The notes: generated from the letters alone by a model not told the origin. DNA of 64,000 nucleotides from Geobacter sp. FeAm09 (GCF_008330225.1 NZ_CP042466.1:2970001-3034000), one strand, 5' to 3'. Positions 17,197 through 26,775 are shown, counted from the stretch's first letter. Numbers and translations are program-made.

Positions 17197-19020
17197 TTAC
17201 CTGCCCGGAGCGCCTTCGCCGTCGTCGATGAGCCCGACCGGATCGACGATCAGGGTGACCCGGCCGTCGCCGAGGATGGTGGAGCCGGCAATGCCCGGGA
17301 TGTTGGCCAGGTAGTTGCCGAGCGACTTGATGGCCACCTCCTGCTGGCCCACCAGGCGCGTGACCACGAGGCCCATGCGCTTGTCCGCGGCGCCGACGAC
17401 GACCACATAGCAGAAATCGTCGTTTTCATAGCGCTGCTGCACGTTGAACTTCCGTTGCAGGCGCATGAGCGGCAGCACCGATTCGCGCAGTTTGAGCACC
17501 TCCTGACCGCCGACCATGTGGAACATGCGCTGTTCGACCCGCAGGGTCTCCAGCACCGAGGAGAGCGGAATGGAGTAGACCTCGCCCTCCACCTCCACCA
17601 AAAGCGACTGAATGATGGCCAGGGTCAGGGGGAGACGCAGGATGAATTCCGATCCCAGCCCCTTTTCGCTCTTGATCTCGATCAGGCCGTTGAGCTTCTT
17701 GATGTTGGTCTTGACCACGTCCATGCCGACCCCCCTGCCCGAGAGGTCGGAAGCCTTCTCCTTGGTGGAGAAGCCGGGCAGAAAGATCAGGTCGAAGATT
17801 TCGCGCTGGCTCATGGCGGCCAGTTGATCTTCGGAGACCAGCCCCTTTTCCACGGCCTTGCGCCCGACCCGGTCGGTGTCGATGCCGCGGCCGTCGTCCT
17901 TGATGCTGATGATGATCTGGTTCCCCTCGTGGACGGCGGCCAGGATCAGGGTGCCCACCCGCGGCTTCCCGGCGGCCACGCGTTCGTCCGGAGTTTCCAG
18001 GCCGTGGTCCATGGCGTTGCGGATCAAGTGGATGAGCGGGTCGCCGATCTCGTCCACCACCGAACGGTCCAGTTCGGTCTCCTCGCCGAAGATCTGCAGA
18101 TCGACCTCTTTCCCCAGGTCGCGGGCCAGGCTGCGGACGATGCGGGGGAACTTCTTGAAAACCTTGTCCACCGGGATCATGCGCATCTTCAGGACCTGCA
18201 TCTGCAGTTCCGAAGTGACAAAACTCATCCGCTTGGTGAGCTTGCCGAATTCCTCATTGAAATCGAGCCGCTCCGAGTCCCCCTGCTGCAGGTCCTGGTT
18301 GAGCTGGATCATGCGGTTGCGTTCGAGCACCAGTTCGCCCACCTGGTTCATCAGGTCGTCAAGGCGCTTGACATCGACGCGCACGGTGGTGTTGTCGGAA
18401 AGGTCTTCGCCCTTGCCCTCGGCCGGCTTGGGCACCGGCGCCTTCTTGGCGACCGCGTCCCCGGCCGGTTTCGGCGGTGGGACCGGCGCCACCTCCTGCG
18501 TGACCGGCGCCGGCGGCGGTTCGGCCGGCGCGGCCTCCGGGGAAGGGGCGGCGGCAGGCTCGGCAGCCGCTTGCTGGCTCGTCCCGGAAGCGGGCTCCGC
18601 CGCGGCCGGAGCCGGAGCGGCAGCGTTCTCGGAGAGAAGCGGCAGCAGCTTGGCGATGGTGCCGTCGATCTCCCGCTCCTGAATCTCACCCGCCTTGATG
18701 TCGCTCACCAGCACCTTGACCAGGTCCGTGGCTTCGAGTATGACATCCATGATCTCGGAGGTCACCGCCAGCTCCCCCTTGCGCAGGCGGTTGAGCACAT
18801 CCTCCGTCTTATGGGTCACCTTGACCAGGAGGTCGAAGCCCAGAAAGCTCGAAGCGCCCTTGACGGTATGGATCGACCGGAAAATCCGGTTGAGAAGTTC
18901 CGGGTCGTCCGAGGCCTTCTCCAAAGCCACAAGGTCGTCGTCGAGCTTTTCAAGCAACTCGGTCGTCTCGGTAAGGAAGCCTTCCAGCAGTTCCTGGTCT
19001 TCACTATCAAACGGTGGCAT
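17197..19020 (-). CDS. cheA: Chemotaxis histidine kinase CheA
   Basis: The product has 607 residues. P1 (HPt) carries phospho-site H51 (SIHTVKGASSFLGF). A long Ala/Pro-rich linker at about 128-215 replaces a clear P2 (CheY-binding) domain. P3 dimerisation (LDDLMNQVGELVLERNRM), P4 ATPase (HLIRNAMDHGLE, DDGRGID, GRGVGMDVVK) and the P5 CheW-like domain follow. It autophosphorylates under receptor control and passes phosphate to receivers such as CheB. No cheY or receptor gene is in the cluster, so the output regulator must lie elsewhere or be unusual. Confidence 0.95.
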   Translation of the reverse strand: MPPFDSEDQELLEGFLTETTELLEKLDDDLVALEKASDDPELLNRIFRSIHTVKGASSFLGFDLLVKVTHKTEDVLNRLRKGELAVTSEIMDVILEATDLVKVLVSDIKAGEIQEREIDGTIAKLLPLLSENAAAPAPAAAEPASGTSQQAAAEPAAAPSPEAAPAEPPPAPVTQEVAPVPPPKPAGDAVAKKAPVPKPAEGKGEDLSDNTTVRVDVKRLDDLMNQVGELVLERNRMIQLNQDLQQGDSERLDFNEEFGKLTKRMSFVTSELQMQVLKMRMIPVDKVFKKFPRIVRSLARDLGKEVDLQIFGEETELDRSVVDEIGDPLIHLIRNAMDHGLETPDERVAAGKPRVGTLILAAVHEGNQIIISIKDDGRGIDTDRVGRKAVEKGLVSEDQLAAMSQREIFDLIFLPGFSTKEKASDLSGRGVGMDVVKTNIKKLNGLIEIKSEKGLGSEFILRLPLTLAIIQSLLVEVEGEVYSIPLSSVLETLRVEQRMFHMVGGQEVLKLRESVLPLMRLQRKFNVQQRYENDDFCYVVVVGAADKRMGLVVTRLVGQQEVAIKSLGNYLANIPGIAGSTILGDGRVTLIVDPVGLIDDGEGAPGR

Positions 19021-19052
19021 TAACGTCTCCTTGAAAAAAACTGGACACTACG

Positions 19053-19547
19053 CTACATGGATGCGAACAGCTGCCTCTCGTCGCCGGAGAACATCTTCTC
19101 CAGGTCGAGCAGCACCAACAGGCGCTCGGCTTGGTTTATTACACCCGCAATGCACTCCTGGTCAATGCCGCTGGCAACGACCGCGGGAGAAGGCTGGATT
19201 TCGCTGCCGGAAATGCGGATGACCTCCGAAACGGCATCGACGATGAACCCCATCAACTCCCCTTCCACGTCCATGACCATAATGCGGGTCTGTTTGTCGT
19301 TGTCCACTTCCATCAGGCCGAATTTCTTGCGCATGGAGATGATCGGAATGACCTTGCCGCGCAGGTTGATGACACCGTCCACATAGGAGGGGGTATTGGG
19401 AACGCGCGTTACGTTCGGCATCCGGATGATTTCCCTGACCTTGAGGACATCGACCCCATATTCCTCCTGATCGAGATTGAAACTTACCAACTGTATCAGT
19501 TTGTCGCGAGATTCATCAGATTTCACCGGCACGAGCGCATCGTTCAT
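19053..19547 (-). CDS. cheW: Chemotaxis coupling protein CheW
   Basis: The product has 164 residues and one CheW domain (QLVSFNLDQEEYGVDVLKV, VPNTPSYVDGVINLRGKVIP, CIAGVINQAERLLVLLDLEK). It bridges chemoreceptors and CheA. The ATG at 19547 has a strong GGAGGGA; a longer frame is not needed. It is the first gene of the che operon, divergent from the sigma-54 activator gene at 19862. Confidence 0.94.
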   Translation of the reverse strand: MNDALVPVKSDESRDKLIQLVSFNLDQEEYGVDVLKVREIIRMPNVTRVPNTPSYVDGVINLRGKVIPIISMRKKFGLMEVDNDKQTRIMVMDVEGELMGFIVDAVSEVIRISGSEIQPSPAVVASGIDQECIAGVINQAERLLVLLDLEKMFSGDERQLFASM

Positions 19548-19769
19548 CGTTCCCTCCTCCCTGTGGGTAGCCATGCTCGAAATGATCAAAATAGTTATGG
19601 AAGTTTGCTGGCGCACCATTCCATAAATAAATTAGAATACTAAATTATGCCTAATATTTATCACGCAGGCCACCATTTATCAAGCACGATAAAAATATTA
19701 TTCGCGGCGGCTCGCGCCGGACGAACCAAGCCACCCGGCGATCCCGCGAAGAAACATAAAGTCATTTTC

Positions 19770-19798
19770 TTGACTTTAGTGTCAATGCGCCCTATTAT
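19770..19798 (+). promoter_or_regulatory. Sigma-70 promoter for the sigma-54 activator gene
   Basis: TTGACT (19770-19775), a 17-bp spacer and TATTAT (19793-19798), 64 bp before the ATG at 19862, in an AT-rich stretch between divergent units. The rest of the 314-bp gap (19548-19861) holds no gene; no clear promoter toward cheW was found. Confidence 0.65.
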
Positions 19799-19861
19799 TC
19801 ATTTTCACTGCCTTTCGAAAGGCACATCGCCGCGCACCTCCGTCTGCAATGGAATACGTCA

Positions 19862-21259
19862 ATGGATACTCCAGGCACCATTTTCATAGTCGAGGACGAT
19901 CGCAAGACCTGCGATCTCGTATCGGCCTTTTTGAAATACCAGGGGTACGACATCGTTCACGCCACCCAGGCGTCCACCATTTTTGACACCATCCATGAAA
20001 AGCATATCGGCATCGTGATCGCGGACTTGAAGCTGCTGGCCGATATTGCCCCGGACTTCATGGATCGGGCCAAAAAGATAAACCCGCTCCTCGTGTTGAT
20101 CGGCTACGGCAGCGACGTCCATATCGGCTCGGCGAGCGAAGAGAATGTGTTTCTCCTCTCCAAGCCCCTCAACCTGGACGAGCTGGAAAGCCTGGTCATG
20201 CGCGCCCGGGAGTTCCAGACCATGAAAATGCCCGATGCCGCGACGGTGCCGCACCCCCCGCACACGCTCTCCTCCTCCATAATCGGGAAAAGCGGCCGCA
20301 TGGTCGCACTCTTCGAATTGATCGAAAAGATAGCCGCGTCCAACGCCACCGTGTTGATCCAGGGAGAATCCGGCACTGGCAAGGAACTTGCAGCCCGTGC
20401 CATACACCAGTTGAGTTCCCGAAGCAACAGGAACTTTGTCCCGATCAACTGCGCGGCTATCCCCGAGGATCTGATCGAGAGCGAGTTGTTCGGCCACGTC
20501 AAGGGCTCTTTTACCGGCGCGTACGCCAATCGCGCCGGACGCTTCGAGATGGCGGACAAGGGCACCCTGTTCCTGGATGAGATCGGCGACATGAAGGCCA
20601 ACCTGCAGGTCAAGCTCCTGCGGGTCCTGCAGAGCAAGGAGTTCGAGCCGGTCGGATCGACGAAGTCCCAGAAGGTGGACGTCCGCATCATCGCGGCGAG
20701 CAACAAGAAGCTGGAGAACCTGGTGGAGTCCCAGGATTTCCGGGAAGACCTCTTTTACCGGCTGTCGGTCATCCCCATCACCATCCCCTCCCTGCGGGAA
20801 CGGCGCGAGGACATACCGCTGCTCATCGACTTCTTCCTGAACCGCTTCAACGGCGAGAAGCGGCACGCGGTGACCGGCTTTTCCAGCGAAACCCTCGCAA
20901 TCCTCTGCGCCTACGACTGGCCGGGGAACGTGCGGGAATTGGAGAACCTGGTGGAGCGCCTGGTGATCCTCAAGGACAGCGGCTTCATTACCCCGGATGA
21001 CCTGCCGGAGAAATACCTTGCCCGGCCGGTTCAGGTGCAGGCCCCGGCAATCCCGGACGGAAACGCGTTCCCGGAAAACGGCATCTGCCTCAACACGGTC
21101 CTCGACGAGTTCGAGAACCGGCTCATCCTCCAGGCCCTGGAGCGGACGGGGGGCAACAAGAAGGAAGCGGCCATGCTGCTGAACCTGAAACGCACGACCC
21201 TGATCGAGAAGCTGAAGAAAAAGAACCTGGCCTACGGCAAGGAGTTCGAGGCGCAATGA
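19862..21259 (+). CDS. Sigma-54-dependent response regulator (NtrC family)
   Basis: The product has 465 residues in three parts. The receiver (1-120) has the acidic pair EDD and D55, but the usual DxxMP is DLKLL, and the switch Thr is replaced (LIGYGSD). The AAA+ domain has Walker A GESGTGKELAARAIH, the sigma-54 loop GSFTGA (usual GAFTGA) and Walker B GTLFLDEIGD. The Fis-type HTH follows (GGNKKEAAMLLNLKRTTLIEK). It activates RpoN-dependent promoters. Its stop overlaps the start of the lytic transglycosylase gene. Being divergent from the che operon, it could be its output or regulator; that is inference. Confidence 0.92.
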   Translation: MDTPGTIFIVEDDRKTCDLVSAFLKYQGYDIVHATQASTIFDTIHEKHIGIVIADLKLLADIAPDFMDRAKKINPLLVLIGYGSDVHIGSASEENVFLLSKPLNLDELESLVMRAREFQTMKMPDAATVPHPPHTLSSSIIGKSGRMVALFELIEKIAASNATVLIQGESGTGKELAARAIHQLSSRSNRNFVPINCAAIPEDLIESELFGHVKGSFTGAYANRAGRFEMADKGTLFLDEIGDMKANLQVKLLRVLQSKEFEPVGSTKSQKVDVRIIAASNKKLENLVESQDFREDLFYRLSVIPITIPSLRERREDIPLLIDFFLNRFNGEKRHAVTGFSSETLAILCAYDWPGNVRELENLVERLVILKDSGFITPDDLPEKYLARPVQVQAPAIPDGNAFPENGICLNTVLDEFENRLILQALERTGGNKKEAAMLLNLKRTTLIEKLKKKNLAYGKEFEAQ

Positions 21260-22065
21260 CCATCGACATCAGCGGCAGCCTGTCGCTTCTCAAATCGGTT
21301 CTGGCGCAGGAATTGCGCAAAAACGGGTCCCAGGACGCCGCCGGACAGCCCGACGGCGTCTTCGCCGAACGGCTCGACCGCGCCCTGGAAACGGCGGCGT
21401 CGGAACAGACCCGGCAGTCCAGTGCCCAGAACCTTGCCGAGGTCCTCAGCCTGCAGATGCTCCACACCACCCTGAGCCTGGCGGGAGACGGCGCGCCCGA
21501 CGCCTCGCCGGCCCAGGCGCTCGGCGCACAGCAGCCGTCCCTGCTCCAACCCCTCATCAAGGCCTATGCCGACGCCGCCGCGCAGGCAACGCCCGGGCAG
21601 ACGTCCTCCAACAGGAGCGAATCCCCTGCGGAACCGGCCTCTGCCGCGTCTCCCTCCTCCTCGGCGCCGCTGGAAAGCGGCAAGGAGTGGCTGGAACCGA
21701 TCATCGCCAAGGCCTCGCGCCGCTACGGGGTCGATACCGGGCTCATCAAGGCGGTCATCAAGGCCGAGAGCAACTTCAACCCCACGGCAGTTTCCTCCGC
21801 CGGGGCCCGGGGCCTGATGCAGCTCATGCCCGGCACCGCCCGCTCCCTCGGGGTCAGCGACTCCTTTGACCCCGAACAGAACGTCATGGCCGGGACGCGC
21901 TTCCTGAGCGACCTGCTCGACCGCTACAACGGCGACGTGGACTCGGCCCTGGCCGCCTACAACTGGGGCCCGGGCAACGTGGACAGAAAACCGGAACGCA
22001 TGCCCCGCGAAACACGGAATTATCTGGCACGGGTCAAGCAGCTTTACGCATCGTACAGCGCCTGA
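21256..22065 (+). CDS. SLT-domain lytic transglycosylase
   Basis: The product has 269 residues. The C-terminal half (about 145-260) is a Slt70-type muramidase domain with catalytic E171 (AVIKAESNFNPTAVS), the GARGLMQLMPGTA motif and ALAAYNWGPGNV. The N-terminal 140 residues are Ala/Ser/Gln-rich, and no signal peptide is visible. This is like flagellum- or secretion-associated muramidases exported by another route. It cleaves peptidoglycan glycan strands to let large assemblies through. Translationally coupled (ATGA) to the sigma-54 activator. Confidence 0.9.
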   Translation: MTIDISGSLSLLKSVLAQELRKNGSQDAAGQPDGVFAERLDRALETAASEQTRQSSAQNLAEVLSLQMLHTTLSLAGDGAPDASPAQALGAQQPSLLQPLIKAYADAAAQATPGQTSSNRSESPAEPASAASPSSSAPLESGKEWLEPIIAKASRRYGVDTGLIKAVIKAESNFNPTAVSSAGARGLMQLMPGTARSLGVSDSFDPEQNVMAGTRFLSDLLDRYNGDVDSALAAYNWGPGNVDRKPERMPRETRNYLARVKQLYASYSA

Positions 22066-22072
22066 TTCTAAG

Positions 22073-22193
22073 AGGTTGTTGAAAAACAGCCATCTCGCCG
22101 CCGTCCTCGAACGCCCTTTCGTGCGGCGTAGCGCTGCTACGCCTCCTCAGGGCGTTCTGCGGGTGCGACGATCTGACTATTTTTGAACAACCT
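22073..22193. repeat. R1 palindromic element, copy 3 (121 bp)
   Basis: Reverse orientation relative to copies 1 and 2: it starts AGGTTGTTGAAAAA and ends TTTTTGAACAACCT. The central palindrome GGCGTAGCGCTGCTACGCC is at 22125-22143. It lies 7 bp after the transglycosylase stop and 42 bp before the chosen cobJ start. Confidence 0.92.
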
Positions 22194-22235
22194 AGCAGCC
22201 TGCTAATGCCCCACCCCAACCGAATAGGTGATTTC

Positions 22236-24731
22236 ATGCCCCCCCTGTATATTATCGGCACCGGCCCCGGAGACATCGTCCACCTGACCGATGCCGCCCG
22301 CCAGGCCCTGGCCGAAGCCACAACCATTATCGGTTACGACAGTTACCTGGAGCAGATCGCCCCCCTCCTTGCCGGGAAAGCCACGGTGGCAACCGGCATG
22401 ATGCGTGAGATCGAACGCTGCCGCGAGGCCATCGCCAGGGCGCGCGCCGGCGAGGCGGTCGCCCTGGTTTCCGGCGGCGACGCCGGCATCTACGGCATGG
22501 CCGGGCTGGTGCTGGAACTTTTGGAACACGAAGCCGAAAACGGCCAGCCCCAGCCCGATATCCGGGTCATACCGGGCATTTCGGCCATCCAGGCGGCGGC
22601 GTCCGTCCTGGGCGCACCGCTCATGCACGACTTCGCCGTCATTTCCCTTTCCGACCTGCTCACCCCCTGGGACCTGATCATGGCGCGCCTTACGGCGGCT
22701 GCCCAAGCCGATTTCGTCATCGTGATCTTCAACCCCCGCAGCGCCAAACGGGTCACCCAGATCGAGGAGGCCCGCCGCATCATCCTGGCCTCCCGGCCGG
22801 CCGGGACCCCGGCGGGCATCGTGCGCAACGCCTGCCGCCCGGACGAGCAGAGCACCGTCACCACCCTGGGGGGGCTGTTGGAGCACCGGATCGACATGTC
22901 CACCATCGTGGTCATCGGCAACAGCAAAAGCTTTGTGGACAGCCGGGGCCGCATGGTCACGCCCCGCGGCTATGCCGGCAAATACGGCATCGCCACCACT
23001 ACGGAGCCTGAAGCCGTGACACCGGAATGCCGCAGCGGCCGGAAGAGCCGGGGCCCGCACGCCGCCCATGCCGCAGCAGACCAGGCGCCATGCCGGCCCT
23101 CCGTCGGACGGCCGCCTATCTCCTTGCCGGCAAAGGCAGAGGCCTTCCGGTCGAACGGAGGCATGGAGGCGTCACGGCTTCAGACGGAACAGGATACGCC
23201 GCCGACGCCCCGGCCGGGCGCCGTCATGTTCTGCGGCACCGCGTCCGACGTGGGCAAATCGGTCGTCACGGCCGGCTTTTGCCGCCTGCTGGTCCGGCGC
23301 GGCATCAGCGTCGCCCCCTTCAAGTCCCAGAACATGTCCCTCAACTCCGCCGTCACCCCCGAGGGGGGCGAGATCGGCCGTGCCCAGGCCGTGCAGGCCC
23401 AGGCCTGCCGCATCGCCCCCCATACCGACATGAATCCGGTGCTCCTGAAGCCCAATTCCGACACCGGCAGCCAGATCATCGTCCAGGGGCGGCCGGTCGG
23501 CTCCATGAATGTGGCCCAGTACGATGCCTACAAGCCCCAGGCCTTTGCCCGGGTCACGGAGAGCTTCCAGCGCCTGAAAAGCGGATACGGCTTCATCGCC
23601 ATCGAAGGAGCCGGGAGCATTGCCGAGATCAACCTCAGGCACAACGACATCGCCAACCTCCGGGTTGCCGCCATGGCGCGCTGCCCGGTCATCCTGGTGG
23701 CCGATATCGACCGCGGCGGCGTCTTCGCCCAGATCGTCGGCACCATCGATCTGCTGGAGCCCCACGAGCGGAAGATGATCCGGGGGATCGTCATCAACCG
23801 GTTCCGCGGCGACGCCGCCATCCTGCGGCCCGGCCTCGACTTCATCACGGAGCGGACCGGCATCCCGGTCATCGGCGTCCTCCCCTGGCTCGCGGACCTG
23901 GATCTGCCGGCCGAGGACAGCATGGCGCTCAGCCGCCCGCCCCGCCCCGCCGACGGCGCAGCCGGTCCCAACGCCATCCGCATCGGAGTCGTCAGGCTGC
24001 CGCGCATCTCCAATTTCACCGATTTCGACGCCCTCGGCCGCGAACCGGACTGCGCCCTCACCTACCTGGAATCGCCCCAGCAGATGGCAGGGCTCGATGT
24101 CCTCGTCCTCCCGGGGAGCAAGACCACCATCCCCGACCTGGACTACCTGCAGGAGCGCGGCTTCTTCCCGGCGATCAAGGACTTCACGGGGCACATCGTC
24201 GGCATCTGCGGCGGCTACCAGATGCTTGGCCAGCGGGTGCTGGACCCCCACGGCGTGGAATCGGCGATCCGGGAGATGGCCGGGCTCGGCCTGCTCCCGG
24301 TGGAGACGGAACTGCTGCCGGAAAAGAGCACCCACCAGGCGGTGGCCCGCCTCGCTGCGGCCGGGCAGGCGCTCGCCCCCGGTTGCCGTGAGGAGATGGC
24401 CGGCTACGAGATCCACATGGGCATCACCACCCCGGTCGGCCCGGGGCGCCCCTTTGCCGGCATCTCCCGACGCGGGACCGCCCCGGTGGACGTCCAGGAC
24501 GGCGCCGTTTCGCCCGATGCCAGAATCTTCGGCACCTACCTCCACGGTATCTTCGACAACGCCCGCTTCCGGGAGGCCTACCTCAACCGCATCCGCGGCC
24601 CCAAAGGGCTCCCCCTGCGGCACGACGCCCACGAGCGGGATCACGGCGACCCCTTCGACCGGCTGGCCGACCATCTCGAACAGCACCTGGACATCCCCCT
24701 GCTGCTGGATATCTGCGGGCTGGCACGGTGA
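22236..24731 (+). CDS. cobJ-cobQ: Fused precorrin-3B C17-methyltransferase (CobJ) and cobyric acid synthase (CobQ)
   Basis: One 831-residue frame holds two corrinoid enzymes. Residues 1 to about 250 are CobJ/CbiH, which methylates C17 and contracts the ring: YIIGTGPGDIVHLTDAA, SGGDAGIYGMA, VIPGISAIQAAA. About 330-831 are CobQ/CbiP, the glutamine-dependent amidase that adds four amides: CGTASDVGKSVVTAGF P-loop, DIDRGGVFAQ, and a class I glutamine amidotransferase domain with nucleophile Cys in GICGGYQM and the YEIHMG motif. About 60 residues between them are encoded by a repeat element (23007-23184), so the fusion looks recent. The start at 22236 has AGGTGA; an upstream ATG (22206) is less likely. 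CobQ might also be made from the ATG at 23163. Confidence 0.92.
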   Translation: MPPLYIIGTGPGDIVHLTDAARQALAEATTIIGYDSYLEQIAPLLAGKATVATGMMREIERCREAIARARAGEAVALVSGGDAGIYGMAGLVLELLEHEAENGQPQPDIRVIPGISAIQAAASVLGAPLMHDFAVISLSDLLTPWDLIMARLTAAAQADFVIVIFNPRSAKRVTQIEEARRIILASRPAGTPAGIVRNACRPDEQSTVTTLGGLLEHRIDMSTIVVIGNSKSFVDSRGRMVTPRGYAGKYGIATTTEPEAVTPECRSGRKSRGPHAAHAAADQAPCRPSVGRPPISLPAKAEAFRSNGGMEASRLQTEQDTPPTPRPGAVMFCGTASDVGKSVVTAGFCRLLVRRGISVAPFKSQNMSLNSAVTPEGGEIGRAQAVQAQACRIAPHTDMNPVLLKPNSDTGSQIIVQGRPVGSMNVAQYDAYKPQAFARVTESFQRLKSGYGFIAIEGAGSIAEINLRHNDIANLRVAAMARCPVILVADIDRGGVFAQIVGTIDLLEPHERKMIRGIVINRFRGDAAILRPGLDFITERTGIPVIGVLPWLADLDLPAEDSMALSRPPRPADGAAGPNAIRIGVVRLPRISNFTDFDALGREPDCALTYLESPQQMAGLDVLVLPGSKTTIPDLDYLQERGFFPAIKDFTGHIVGICGGYQMLGQRVLDPHGVESAIREMAGLGLLPVETELLPEKSTHQAVARLAAAGQALAPGCREEMAGYEIHMGITTPVGPGRPFAGISRRGTAPVDVQDGAVSPDARIFGTYLHGIFDNARFREAYLNRIRGPKGLPLRHDAHERDHGDPFDRLADHLEQHLDIPLLLDICGLAR
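23007..23184. repeat. R2 inverted-repeat element inside the CobJ-CobQ linker
   Basis: CTGAAGCCGTGAC (23008-23020) is matched by GTCACGGCTTCAG (23171-23183). It shares position-matched blocks with the intergenic copy at 27249-27423: CCGGAAGAGCCGGGG begins 32 bp from the left end in both, and GGCAGAGGCCTTCCGG begins 48-49 bp from the right end in both. It is open in the cobJ-cobQ frame and codes for a low-complexity linker rich in Ala, Arg and Pro. Confidence 0.85.
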
Positions 24732-25699
24732 CGCCACTGGAGCCGGCAGTACTGTTCCTGGCCCTGGTCCTGGACCTGGCCCTGGGCGATCCCCGCCGGC
24801 TGCCCCACCCGGTTGTCCTGATCGGCCGTTTGATCACTCTCCTGGAATCAGGGCTGCGCACGGCAACCGGCCACGAGCGGGCGGCCGGCGTCGCGCTGCT
24901 GCTCCTCACCGTAGGAGCGAGCGCCGCTGCCGCCTGGTTGGCGTTGCGCGGGTTAACGGCCCTGCATCCCCTTGCCGGCCTCCTGGGCGCGGCCTACGTT
25001 TCCTACACCTGTCTGGCCGCCCGTTCCCTCCACCGGGAATCGGCCCTGGTTGCCGACGCCCTGGCGGCCGGAGACCGGGAGGCGGCGCGGCGCGGCCTGT
25101 CCCATATCGTCGGCCGGGACACCCACGACCTCGGCGATGCCGACATATGGCGGGCCCTGGTGGAAACCGTAGCGGAGAACACCGCCGACGGCATCGTGTC
25201 CCCCCTGTTCTGGCTGACCCTCGGCGGGCCGGTGGCCGGCGTGGCCTTCAAGGCGGTCAGCACCCTGGACTCCATGGTGGGCTACAAGAGCGAACGCTAT
25301 CTGCGGCTGGGGTGGGCGTCGGCCCGCATGGACGACCTGCTGAATTTCCTCCCCGCCCGCCTGACCGCCCTGCTGATGGTCATGGCGGCCCCCCTGGCGG
25401 GGCTTTCATGGCGCAACGCCGCGCGCATCGCGCTACGCGACCGCCGCAACCACCCTTCGCCCAACAGCGGCCACCCGGAGGCCGCGGCGGCCGGGGCTTT
25501 GGGGGTGCGCCTGGGGGGTGCGGCCAGCTATGGCGGCATCCCCTCCTGGAAGGAACACATCGGCGATCCGCTCCTCCCCCTTGACGGCCGGGCATACCGG
25601 AGTATGATCAGGCTGATGTACGCCACCACCCTGCTCATGGCTGCCGGCTCCATTGCCGCCGCCTGGGCGCTGAAAGGCCTCCATGTCCCGCAGCTATGA
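24728..25699 (+). CDS. cbiB: Adenosylcobinamide-phosphate synthase CbiB
   Basis: The product has 323 residues. This inner-membrane enzyme attaches the aminopropanol phosphate arm (from L-threonine phosphate) to adenosylcobyric acid. Family marks: LDLALGDPRRLPHPVVLIGR near the N-terminus, GRDTHDLGDADIWRALVETVAENTADG in short blocks, and STLDSMVGYKSERY. Several hydrophobic helices are spread along the chain. It starts at GTG overlapping the cobQ stop (GTGA) and overlaps the next gene by 17 bp, so the cobamide genes are tightly coupled. Confidence 0.95.
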   Translation: MTPLEPAVLFLALVLDLALGDPRRLPHPVVLIGRLITLLESGLRTATGHERAAGVALLLLTVGASAAAAWLALRGLTALHPLAGLLGAAYVSYTCLAARSLHRESALVADALAAGDREAARRGLSHIVGRDTHDLGDADIWRALVETVAENTADGIVSPLFWLTLGGPVAGVAFKAVSTLDSMVGYKSERYLRLGWASARMDDLLNFLPARLTALLMVMAAPLAGLSWRNAARIALRDRRNHPSPNSGHPEAAAAGALGVRLGGAASYGGIPSWKEHIGDPLLPLDGRAYRSMIRLMYATTLLMAAGSIAAAWALKGLHVPQL

Positions 25700-26762
25700 T
25701 CACGGCGGCACCATATTCGCGACGGCGCGCCGGATGGGCGTCCCGCCGTCCGCCCTGGCCGATTTCTCCGCCAGCATCAACCCGCTGGGGCCGTCTCCCC
25801 TGGTGAGATCGGCCATTGACCACGCCCTTGACAGCCTGATCCACTACCCCGACACCGGTCATGAGGAGTTGAAAGAAGCCCTGGCCCATTACCACGGGCT
25901 TCCCGCAGCCCACTTCGTTGTCGCCAACGGCTCGACGGAACTGATCTACCAACTGCCGGCCATCCTCTCCGGGAGACGCGCCCTGCTTGCCGTGCCCTGC
26001 TTCAGCGAATACGAGCGGGCCCTGGAGCGGCAGCAGTGGGAGGTGCACCACTTCCCGCTCCTGCCGCAGGACGGTTTTTCCCTGGACCCGGCGCGGCTGG
26101 AAGCGAAACTTGCCGAGGGGTACGACGCATTCTATCTCTGCAACCCCGGCAACCCCAGCGGCACGCTCTATCCGCCGCAGACGATCGAACGGGTCCGCGA
26201 CCTGTGCAGCGCCGCCGGCACTTTTCTGGTGCTGGATGAGGCATTTATGGACTTCTGCGAGGAGGCGTCCGCCAAACACGCCGTCGTCGCCGGCGGCAAC
26301 GCCCTCATCCTGCGCTCCATGACCAAGTTCTTCGGCATCCCCGGCCTGCGCCTGGGGTATGCCATGGCCAACGAGCCGTTGTGCGGGCGCCTCGACGCCC
26401 TCGGCGTGCCGTGGAGCGTCAACACCCTGGCGCAGGCGGCCGGCAGGGCAGCCCTCCGGGATGAGGAGCACAACCGGCAGACCCTGCTCTTCATCGACCG
26501 GGAACGGCGCTTTCTTGCCGACCGGCTGGCGGGCCTGCCCCGGCTCAGGGTTTATCCCGCCCGCGCCAACTTCCTGCTGGTGGAGATCACTGGCGGGATG
26601 ACGGCCCGGGAACTGGCGCAGATGCTCCTGCCCGAATTGGTCATTATCCGCGACTGCGCCAGCTTCGACGGCCTGACGCCCCGCTTTTTCCGGATTGCGG
26701 TGCGCACGCGCCCGGAAAACGAACATCTCGTCGCATGCCTGGAAAAGATCCTGACGACATAA
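25683..26762 (+). CDS. cobD: L-threonine-O-3-phosphate decarboxylase (PLP-dependent)
   Basis: The product has 359 residues, a fold-type I PLP enzyme related to histidinol-phosphate aminotransferase. It makes (R)-1-amino-2-propanol phosphate, the linker used by CbiB. Visible: [36 protein letters not shown], and the PLP lysine in [15 protein letters not shown]. Overlap with cbiB supports the cobamide role over a histidine-pathway role. NikR follows 13 bp downstream. Confidence 0.92.
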   Translation: MSRSYDHGGTIFATARRMGVPPSALADFSASINPLGPSPLVRSAIDHALDSLIHYPDTGHEELKEALAHYHGLPAAHFVVANGSTELIYQLPAILSGRRALLAVPCFSEYERALERQQWEVHHFPLLPQDGFSLDPARLEAKLAEGYDAFYLCNPGNPSGTLYPPQTIERVRDLCSAAGTFLVLDEAFMDFCEEASAKHAVVAGGNALILRSMTKFFGIPGLRLGYAMANEPLCGRLDALGVPWSVNTLAQAAGRAALRDEEHNRQTLLFIDRERRFLADRLAGLPRLRVYPARANFLLVEITGGMTARELAQMLLPELVIIRDCASFDGLTPRFFRIAVRTRPENEHLVACLEKILTT

Positions 26763-26775
26763 CAAGGGGGGAGCA

